This document shows positions 13,657-19,510 of a stretch of DNA of 19,510 bases, piece by piece. Made by a program: the position numbers and the translations under genes. The notes beneath the pieces were generated by a model, which did not search any database, was not told the origin of the DNA, and was given only the letters and a program-made list of their open reading frames with translations. Origin of the DNA: CAYLZW01 sp964388085 (GTDB lineage: Bacteria; Myxococcota; UBA727; CAYLZW01); NCBI GenBank assembly GCA_964388085.1, contig CAYLZW010000090.1:1-19510 (forward strand). Reading direction: 5' to 3'. The stretch's first letter is position 1. Each line of letters begins with the position of its first letter.

Positions 13657-14487
13657 TCAAGGTGTGATGCGCGTGCCGGCGTCGCCGCTGCCGGAGAGCG
13701 CGGCGCGGAAGCTACCCTGCTCGGCCGCGCCCACGACGACGATGGCGCCGACCCCTGTGCCGAGGACGCTGAGCGCCTCCTCGACCTTCGGGATCATGCC
13801 GCCCGAGATGACGCCGGCCTCGATCATGCCGCGCGCGTCGCTCGCGTTCACCAGCCCCACGCGCGAGCTCGCGTCGTCGAGATCGCGAAAGATGCCGCCG
13901 ACCTTCGTCACCATGAGGAGCGCGTGCGCCTTCAGCTCCCTGGCGAGCTGAACGCTCGTGGTGTCGGCGTTGATGTTGAACGCGCGCGCGCCGTCGGCCG
14001 AGACGCCGAGCGTGGCGATGACGGGGACGAGCCCGAGCGAGAGCAGGCCGTGCAAGACGTCGGTGTTGACGCCGCTGACGTCGCCCACCTCGCCGAAGTC
14101 GATGGGCTCGCCGCCGGCGCCGGAGACCACGCGCGGCGGACGCTTCACCGCGCGAATGAGGCCCGCGGAGGCGCCGTGACAGCCGAAGGCGTTCACGCCG
14201 GCCGACAAGAGCGCCAGCGTGAGGCCGACGTTCACCTCGCCGCAGATGGCCTGCATGACGACGACGAGGTCGGCCGCGCTGGTGATGCGGCGGCCGCCGA
14301 CCTTGTGCGCAGCGAGCCCGACGCTGGCCTGCAGCGCGCTCACCTGCGGGCCGCCGCCGTGCAGCACGACGACCCGGTGGCCGGCGTCGACCAGCGCGCG
14401 CACGTTGGCGCCGAGGCCCGCGCGCTCGCGCTCGTCGAGCAGCACGTCCCCGCCGACCTTGACGACGACGACGCCCGCGTCCGTCAC
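13657..14487 (-). CDS. argB: Acetylglutamate kinase ArgB
   Basis: A 276-residue amino-acid kinase that phosphorylates N-acetylglutamate, the second step of arginine synthesis. The sequence shows the N-terminal VVVVKVGGDVL, the substrate loop VVVLHGGGPQVSAL, NINADTTSVQLARELKAHAL and the nucleotide-site region MVTKVGGIFRD, with the GGMIPKVEEAL segment near the end. It lacks the long N-terminal helix typical of arginine-inhibited hexameric enzymes, so feedback control by arginine may be absent (inference). The GTG start at 14487 overlaps the argC stop by 4 nt (GTGA), showing translational coupling. It is the last gene of the operon and is followed by a terminator-like hairpin. LysZ-type activity on a related substrate cannot be wholly excluded, but no LysW gene is seen. 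Confidence 0.94.
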   Translation of the reverse strand: MTDAGVVVVKVGGDVLLDERERAGLGANVRALVDAGHRVVVLHGGGPQVSALQASVGLAAHKVGGRRITSAADLVVVMQAICGEVNVGLTLALLSAGVNAFGCHGASAGLIRAVKRPPRVVSGAGGEPIDFGEVGDVSGVNTDVLHGLLSLGLVPVIATLGVSADGARAFNINADTTSVQLARELKAHALLMVTKVGGIFRDLDDASSRVGLVNASDARGMIEAGVISGGMIPKVEEALSVLGTGVGAIVVVGAAEQGSFRAALSGSGDAGTRITP

Positions 14488-15539
14488 GGCCACAGCCCGG
14501 GCAGGTCGAGGCCGGTGTACTCGTCCTTGCCCGTCATCAGGTTGAAGGACTGAATGGCCTGCCCGGCGCCGCCCTTGATGAGGTTGTCGATGGCGCTCAT
14601 GGTGCAGAGCGTCCGCGTGCCGGTGGTCTCGTCGACGCGCACCTCGATGCCCACCTCGACACGCGCCGTGCCGGCGACGGCGGCCACCTCGGGCGCCTGG
14701 CCGAGCGGACGCACGCGCACGAGCCGCTCGCGCGCGAAGGTCTCCTCGTAGAGGCTCTGCAGGCTCTCGCGCGATTGCCCGGCGGGCAGGTCGAGCTGCG
14801 AGATGGCGAGGATGCCGCGCGAGAGCGGCGCCGACACGGGCACGAAGTCGAGCGAGACGTTGGTGGCGCCGGCGTCGCCGAGCGTCTGCAGGATCTCCGC
14901 GCGGTGCTGGTGGCCGAGCACCTTGTAGGGCTTCAGGTTCACCGAGCGCACGGGGTGGTGCGTGCCCGCGCTCGCGCGCACGCCCGAGCCCGACGAGCCC
15001 GTGATGGCGACCGTGCGCACGGCCGCGTCGTGCAAGAGGCCCGCCTTGGCGAGCGGCAAGAGCCCCATGGCGATACAGGTCGCGAAGCAGCCGGGGCTCG
15101 CGACGTGCTGCGCGCCCTTGATCTGCTCGCGCCACAGCTCGGGCAGGCCGTACACGAAGGTGCCGAGGCGCTCGGGGCAGGGGTGCTCGGGCGCGTAGTC
15201 GCGCTGGTAATCGACGAGGCTGCGCAGGCGGAAGTCACCCGAGAGATCGATGATGCGCACGTCGCGGTCGAGGATCTGCTTGGCCACGTGCGCGGTCACC
15301 TTGTGCGGCATGCCGAGGAACACGAAGTCCGCGCCGGCGATGGCCTCCGCCGGCGGGATGTCCTCGAGCACGACGTCGCAGTAGCCCTCGAGCGTGCGGT
15401 GCACGGCGCCGGCCGTCTCGCCCACGTGATCCTTCGAGGCGATGCGCAGGATCTCGACGTCGTCGCGCACGACGAGATGCCGCAACAGCTCCGCCGCGCC
15501 GTAGCCCGAGCCACCAATGAGAGAGACCTTGAGCGTCAT
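14484..15539 (-). CDS. argC: N-acetyl-gamma-glutamyl-phosphate reductase ArgC
   Basis: A 351-residue NADPH-dependent reductase for the third step of arginine synthesis, converting the ArgB product to the semialdehyde. The N-terminal Rossmann loop is VSLIGGSGYGAAELLRHL. The catalytic Cys151 sits in VASPGCFATCIAMGLLPL, and the family motif GHQHRAEI (about 209-216) contains the second conserved His. The length is normal. The ATG at 15539 overlaps the stop of the DUF6178 gene by 4 nt (ATGA), and its own stop overlaps the argB start by 4 nt. The argC-argB pairing without argJ nearby means later arginine genes lie elsewhere. The call is secure. Confidence 0.97.
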   Translation of the reverse strand: MTLKVSLIGGSGYGAAELLRHLVVRDDVEILRIASKDHVGETAGAVHRTLEGYCDVVLEDIPPAEAIAGADFVFLGMPHKVTAHVAKQILDRDVRIIDLSGDFRLRSLVDYQRDYAPEHPCPERLGTFVYGLPELWREQIKGAQHVASPGCFATCIAMGLLPLAKAGLLHDAAVRTVAITGSSGSGVRASAGTHHPVRSVNLKPYKVLGHQHRAEILQTLGDAGATNVSLDFVPVSAPLSRGILAISQLDLPAGQSRESLQSLYEETFARERLVRVRPLGQAPEVAAVAGTARVEVGIEVRVDETTGTRTLCTMSAIDNLIKGGAGQAIQSFNLMTGKDEYTGLDLPGLWP

Positions 15540-17431
15540 ACGTCCTCCTCGTCTTCCGGATCTGCCGGCTCCGCCGCCTGCGCTGCCTGCTCGGCGAGCG
15601 AGGCGGTCGTGAACACCGTCTGTAGGTAGCGCCCGTCGGCGTCGCCGCGGACGCCGCGCAGCTCGCCGGCGAGCGCGTCGAGCGTGCGGCGGGCGTAGGC
15701 GCTCGCCCGCTCGACGGCCTCGGCGGCGGTGACGGCGCCCGCGAGCGGCGCGGTGGCCTCCGCGATGGCGGCGAGCGCAGCGAGCGCGCGCGCCTTGTCG
15801 TCGTCCGAGAACGAGCCCGCCTGCAGCTTGCGCTGTAGCGCGCGCAAGGCGTCGTCGTCGAGCGGCTCGAGCGAGGGCGGCTCGCCGAGCAGCACGCGCG
15901 CGAGCCAGCTGCCGAGGAGCTGCGCGTGCGACGGCCCGCTCTGCGCGTCGAGGACGCCGAGCGAGCGCAGCTCGTCGTCGGTGGCCGAAAGGCCGCGCAC
16001 GAGCAGCTCGGCGCGAAAGGCCGCCTCGGCCATGGCCTTGGTGGCCATGGCGAGCTCGTGCAGCGACGAGAACGGCTGGTAGTCGGTGCGCGCGGGGGTC
16101 GCGAGCCCGGCGAAGAAGAGCGGCTGGGGCCGCAACACGCCGGCTGCCACCTCGCGCAGCGGCGAGTCGAGGCGCAACAGGCCCTCGCCGTTCAAGCCGC
16201 TGCCCTCGGCGCGGGTGCGCGCCCGCAGCTCGCGCGCGATGCGCACAGAGAGCGAGTGACCGACCTGGAACAGCTTCAGCGCGTGCATGCGGGCGAGGGC
16301 GCCGCCAAGGCGCGCGGGCTCTCCCTTGGCCGCGTATGAGAGCGCGATGCCGATGGTGTCGCCCGCGCGCTTCACCGTCGCGCGCAGCGCCTCCCCGTCG
16401 CCCGCGTCCCCGCCGGTGGCGACGTGCAGGCGGTTGCCGAGCATGAGCAGCTCGTGGGCGAAGCGGGCCCGCCGCGCCTCGTCGACCTGCGCGAGCGCGG
16501 CCGCCAACACGCCCGAGCCCTCCTCGAAGAGCTCCTCCGGCAACAGCACGCTGGTGGACAGATCGCGCACGCTCTCGTCGGGCGCGTCGCCGACGAGCAC
16601 CTCGGTGGGCTCCGCCGCGGCCGCGCCGAGCGGCTCGACGCCGGGGGCGAGCGCCGCCGCCAGGGTGCGCTCGGCGTCGACGTACTGGAACACCTCCTGC
16701 GCCTCGCCGTGCGGCAGAAAGCCGAGGTCCGCCATGCGCCCGTTGCGCCAGCGGAAGGCCTCCTCCTCGAGCGCGCTCGGCATCTCCCAGCGCACGGCCT
16801 CGATGAGGCGCAGCACGAAGGGGACGTCGACGCCGAACAGCCGGTCCACCGTCTGCTGCAGCGCGCGCGCGAGCCGGCCGTCGCTCTCGTCGTAGACGAT
16901 GAGGTAGCGCTGGTCGGGCGTCACCGAGTGGAGCTGCGGATCCTCGGGCGTGTCCTCGTCCTCTTTGAGGTCGTAGACGCGCGTGTGCATCTTGAACAGC
17001 AGCGAGAGCAGCTCGATGTCGAGCTCCTTGATCTGCCGGACGGCGCGGTTCGGGTTCGCGGCGTAGAGCAGCTCGAGCCACTCGGCGAAGGAGCCGGGGT
17101 CGATGCGGTCCTTGCGCCAGGCGTCCAGATCGAGGAGGCCCTGCACCTGCCGCGGCGAGAGCAGCTCGATGAGCTCGAGGCTGTCGCTCGGCCCCACCTC
17201 CCGCACGGTCAGCAACACGTCCTGCACGGGCAGCGAGCGCACTACGCGCATGACGTCGGGCCGCTCGAGGATGGCGTCGAGCCGCTTCTTCGCCGGCAGC
17301 AGGCGTAGCCGCGCCTTCAGCTCGCGCAGGTCCTTGGCCGTGGTCTTCTGCACGCGCAGCGGAGCGGCGCCCTTGCCGTCGCCTCGCGGCGGGCCTTTGT
17401 CGTCTGGGGAGCCGGGTCTCGCGTCGCTCAC
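15536..17431 (-). CDS. DUF6178 family protein
   Basis: A 631-residue, mostly helical cytoplasmic protein of the uncharacterised DUF6178 family found in Myxococcota and relatives. Recognisable family segments are KKRLDAILERPD with VVRSLPVQDVLLTVREVG near the N-terminus, LLSPRQVQGLLDLDAW, YLIVYDESDG, and the strongly typical LIEAVRWEMPSALEEEAFRW and RNGRMADLGF in the middle. The C-terminal part is Ala/Glu-rich and ends in an acidic tail (EPADPEDEEDV). There is no signal peptide or membrane helix. The GTG at 17431 overlaps the upstream stop by 4 nt (GTGA) and its own stop overlaps argC by 4 nt. Function unknown; the tight coupling to argC is striking but may be only architectural. Confidence 0.9.
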   Translation of the reverse strand: MSDARPGSPDDKGPPRGDGKGAAPLRVQKTTAKDLRELKARLRLLPAKKRLDAILERPDVMRVVRSLPVQDVLLTVREVGPSDSLELIELLSPRQVQGLLDLDAWRKDRIDPGSFAEWLELLYAANPNRAVRQIKELDIELLSLLFKMHTRVYDLKEDEDTPEDPQLHSVTPDQRYLIVYDESDGRLARALQQTVDRLFGVDVPFVLRLIEAVRWEMPSALEEEAFRWRNGRMADLGFLPHGEAQEVFQYVDAERTLAAALAPGVEPLGAAAAEPTEVLVGDAPDESVRDLSTSVLLPEELFEEGSGVLAAALAQVDEARRARFAHELLMLGNRLHVATGGDAGDGEALRATVKRAGDTIGIALSYAAKGEPARLGGALARMHALKLFQVGHSLSVRIARELRARTRAEGSGLNGEGLLRLDSPLREVAAGVLRPQPLFFAGLATPARTDYQPFSSLHELAMATKAMAEAAFRAELLVRGLSATDDELRSLGVLDAQSGPSHAQLLGSWLARVLLGEPPSLEPLDDDALRALQRKLQAGSFSDDDKARALAALAAIAEATAPLAGAVTAAEAVERASAYARRTLDALAGELRGVRGDADGRYLQTVFTTASLAEQAAQAAEPADPEDEEDV

Positions 17432-18729
17432 GCATCCGTCCTTCGCGCTCGCCGGCGCCAGAAGAAACACAGCAGCGCGGCGGCCAGGGAGAGCGCGCCG
17501 CCCGGCAGGCCCGCGCGCGTACCCGCGGCGCAGCTGCAGCCTTGCTGTACGAACTCGACGCGCACCGTGGAGCCGGGCACGTCCTCGACCACCACCCGAA
17601 CCGTAGCGTCGCCGCCCCGGGTCGGCGCCTTGAGCTCGGCGAGGTAGCTGCCGGTGAGCGGATCGCGCGCTGCGTCGGCCTCGAAGGTGCCGAGATCGGT
17701 CTCGAAGCGGACGTCGTAGAGCGGGTCGTCGGCGCCGAGCGTGTTGTTGGCGCTGTCGACCAGCGTGGCGCGGACCTCGACGAGGCTGAAGCCGTTCGCG
17801 GGCGCGGAGGCGGGCGTCGCCTCGAGCAGGGTCGCCTCGGCGCGCGGGGCCGCGGCGCGCACCGTGAGGGCCTGGGCCGCGCCGCTCAGCGAGTACTGCG
17901 CGTCGCCGCCGAATTGCGCGTGGATGGCCTCCTCGACGTTCACCGTGTCCACGTAGGAGGGGTCGGCGAAGAAGTCGCACACCGCGCGGCCGTTCTCGTC
18001 GGTGAGGGCGAAGCTCTCGCCGCTGCCGGCGCAAGGGATGCGCTCGGCGTTCTCGGGGTTGCCGTTGCCGTTCACGTCGTAAAAGAAGCCGACGCGCCGC
18101 TCGGCCAGCGGCTTCGCCGTGACGCCGTCCGGATCGGTGCCCGCCTGCTCGGCGTCGCCGTTTTCGTCGGTCAGGGTGGCGATGATCGGCACCGCTCCGC
18201 CGAGCTCCACCTCGATGCCCGGCTGCACGACGAGGGTCGAGGTCTCGAGCGCGACGAACAGCTCGCCCTCGTCGGCGGCGTCACACAGGTCCGGGTCGGC
18301 GCCGCCGTCCGGGAGCGGGCCGCCGTCCGTGTCGCAGTCCTCGGCGAAGGGGTCGCCCTGAAAGCGGGCGCCGAGGAGGTAGCGCTCGCCGGCCACCTCC
18401 AGCGTCGGCGCCGCGCCCACGAAGGTCCGGCCGCCGTGGCGTCCGTCGACGAGGGTGAGGCGCGCGCTGGCGTAGCCCTCCGCGTCGCTGACGGGGTCGC
18501 CGAACACGAGCTCGCTCTCTGCGTCGTCGCCGTGCCGCAGCGTGAACGTGACGCGCTCGCCCGCGATGGGCTCGCCGTCCGCGCGTAAGAGCCGCGCCTT
18601 CACGAGCACCGCCTGCGAGTAGTCCGCGACGTAGGGCGCGCCGTCGTCGTCAGGGTTGAGCTGCAGCACGGTCGGCGCGGCGAGGGCGGGGGCGGACAGC
18701 AGGGTGAAGAGCAGCGGTGTCGCGCGCAT
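17428..18729 (-). CDS. Ig-like surface protein with MYXO-CTERM-type anchor
   Basis: A 433-residue exported protein. A signal peptide (MRATPLLFTLLSAPALAA) precedes beta-rich segments: an Ig-like stretch at about 38-115 (AVLVKARLLRADGEPIAGERVT), a middle region with paired cysteines and an Asp/Gly-rich loop (131-149), and a bacterial Ig-like (invasin-type) domain at about 305-395. The end has the MYXO-CTERM plan: a Cys pair (CSC, 398-400), a short spacer, a membrane helix (about 409-423) and a basic cluster (WRRRARR). Such tails are processed by a rhomboid/myxosortase-type system and anchor proteins at the outer surface; no such protease is in this window. The gene heads a four-gene operon. No Shine-Dalgarno precedes the ATG at 18729; a TATCTG box lies 6 nt upstream. 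Confidence 0.87.
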   Translation of the reverse strand: MRATPLLFTLLSAPALAAPTVLQLNPDDDGAPYVADYSQAVLVKARLLRADGEPIAGERVTFTLRHGDDAESELVFGDPVSDAEGYASARLTLVDGRHGGRTFVGAAPTLEVAGERYLLGARFQGDPFAEDCDTDGGPLPDGGADPDLCDAADEGELFVALETSTLVVQPGIEVELGGAVPIIATLTDENGDAEQAGTDPDGVTAKPLAERRVGFFYDVNGNGNPENAERIPCAGSGESFALTDENGRAVCDFFADPSYVDTVNVEEAIHAQFGGDAQYSLSGAAQALTVRAAAPRAEATLLEATPASAPANGFSLVEVRATLVDSANNTLGADDPLYDVRFETDLGTFEADAARDPLTGSYLAELKAPTRGGDATVRVVVEDVPGSTVRVEFVQQGCSCAAGTRAGLPGGALSLAAALLCFFWRRRARRTDA

Positions 18730-18735
18730 GCGTGC

Positions 18736-18741
18736 CAGATA
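18736..18741 (-). promoter_or_regulatory. Possible -10 box close to the start of the MYXO-CTERM gene
   Basis: On the minus strand TATCTG ends 6 nt before the ATG at 18729. It matches the -10 consensus at only three of six positions and no good -35 was found. It is listed because two other genes here have a similar box at the same short distance from the start and also lack a Shine-Dalgarno. Confidence 0.22.
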
Positions 18742-18853
18742 GCGGCAGCGGCCGCTGCTGCAACGGGGATCGGCCGGACCTTACGCGCTGCGTCGGTGTG
18801 CGGATGGTGTGTACGACGCCGCGCTCGTCGTGCGCGCCGCGGGCGAACACCCT

Positions 18854-18881
18854 TTGACACATGCGCACGCCTACGCATAGC
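18854..18881 (+). promoter_or_regulatory. Candidate sigma-70-type promoter of the acyl-CoA carboxylase gene
   Basis: A perfect -35 TTGACA (18854-18859) is followed after 16 nt by CATAGC (18876-18881), a partial -10 match. It lies about 115 nt before the ATG at 18996 in the 266-nt divergent gap between the MYXO-CTERM gene and the carboxylase gene, and would give a leader of about 105-110 nt. I see no hairpin or operator of a known type in that leader. Confidence 0.45.
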
Positions 18882-18995
18882 GTCCGCCGCGCCGACGACG
18901 TGAAGTTATTCGCGCAAGCGCTGGCGCGAGCGCACAAAAGCACAGATTCCGTCTCCGTTCGACGACGAGACCGTCTTGTTCAAGAAGCAAACACG

Positions 18996-19510
18996 ATGAG
19001 CACGAACGCAGCGACCGCCAAGAACGGCACCTCCACCCCGCTGACCGACGACGAGGCGCGCGCGCAGATGCGCGGCCGCTTGCAGGCGTTCAACGACACG
19101 GCCTTCGCCGGTGGCGGCCCGGACCGCATCGAGAAGCAGCACGCGGCCGGCAAGCTGACCGCGCGCGAGCGCATCGAGCTGCTCGTCGACCCGGGCTCCT
19201 TCGTGGAGCTCGACCGGCTGCGCATCCACCGCTGCCGTGACTTCGGCATGGACGAGAAGCGGATCCCGGGCGACGGCATCGTCACCGGCTACGGCCAGGT
19301 CGAGGGCCGCCAGATCTTCCTGTTCGCGTCGGACTTCACGGTCTTCGGCGGCTCGCTGTCCGAGACCGTCGCCGAGAAGATCTGCAAGGTCTACGACATG
19401 GCGATGAAGGTGGGCGCGCCCGTCATCGGCCTGAACGACAGCTCCGGCGCGCGCATCCAGGAGGGCGTCTCCTCGCTCGCGGGCTACGCCGACATCTTCT
19501 GCCGGAACAC
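18996..19510 (+). CDS. Acyl-CoA (propionyl-CoA type) carboxylase beta subunit, N-terminal part
   Basis: The first 171 codons of a biotin-dependent carboxyltransferase subunit; the rest lies beyond the window. Diagnostic stretches are GGGPDRIEKQHAAGKLTARERIELLVDPGSF, with the HxxGKLTARER element, then GDGIVTGYGQVEGR, FASDFTVFGGSLSE, and VGAPVIGLNDSSGARIQEGV. This matches the PccB/AccD5 family, which transfers CO2 from biotin to propionyl- or acetyl-CoA to give methylmalonyl- or malonyl-CoA. Exact substrate specificity cannot be told from this half. The start ATG at 18996 has AGAAG about 10 nt upstream, and a TTGACA-type promoter lies further up. It is divergent from the MYXO-CTERM operon. Confidence 0.93.
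   Translation, partial: MSTNAATAKNGTSTPLTDDEARAQMRGRLQAFNDTAFAGGGPDRIEKQHAAGKLTARERIELLVDPGSFVELDRLRIHRCRDFGMDEKRIPGDGIVTGYGQVEGRQIFLFASDFTVFGGSLSETVAEKICKVYDMAMKVGAPVIGLNDSSGARIQEGVSSLAGYADIFCRN

Overview
The window is a GC-rich stretch of what is most likely a myxobacterium of the class Polyangia (phylum Myxococcota). The evidence is the combination of a MYXO-CTERM-type C-terminal anchor, lipoproteins with long Asp-Ala-Gly/Asp-Gly-Gly linkers, a transmembrane Ser/Thr kinase with an HRDxSPxN catalytic loop and a PEGA domain, a MopE-type Cys/Asp motif, and a DUF6178 protein. The placement is inferred from gene content and no taxonomic marker was tested.

Positions 1-3265 (minus strand) carry a heat-shock run transcribed in the order HPt protein, hrcA, grpE, dnaK (dnaK cut by the window edge). 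Positions 3494-7586 (plus strand) carry four small cysteine-rich lipoproteins from two families in an A-B-B'-A' order. They are followed closely by a Ser/Thr kinase and a phospholipase D/cardiolipin-synthase-like enzyme. Positions 7606-10125 (minus) encode a large lipoprotein with five C-type-lectin-like domains and a MopE-like motif. It is divergent from a stand-alone precorrin-2 dehydrogenase gene (10190-10819, plus).

Positions 10871-13485 (minus) hold a LolA-like periplasmic protein and a glycine-rich surface lipoprotein whose signal peptide is built from a 15-bp tandem repeat. Positions 13657-18729 (minus) form a tightly coupled four-gene operon with a 4-nt start/stop overlap at every junction: Ig-like MYXO-CTERM protein, DUF6178 protein, argC, argB. 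A hairpin followed by a short T-rich stretch lies just after argB. At 18996 the beta subunit of an acyl-CoA carboxylase begins on the plus strand, behind a sigma-70-like promoter, and runs off the end.

The most notable signals are these: (1) the paired paralogous lipoprotein cluster next to a kinase; (2) two unrelated surface lipoproteins that share the same N-terminal plan (lipidated Cys, C-x5-C-x5-C-x4-C module, DAG-rich linker, display domain); (3) the repeat-built signal peptide; (4) a TATGCT box 5-8 nt in front of start codons that suggests leaderless transcripts; and (5) arginine-biosynthesis genes translationally coupled to a surface protein and a DUF6178 protein. I saw no CRISPR array, insertion sequence, tRNA or rRNA.
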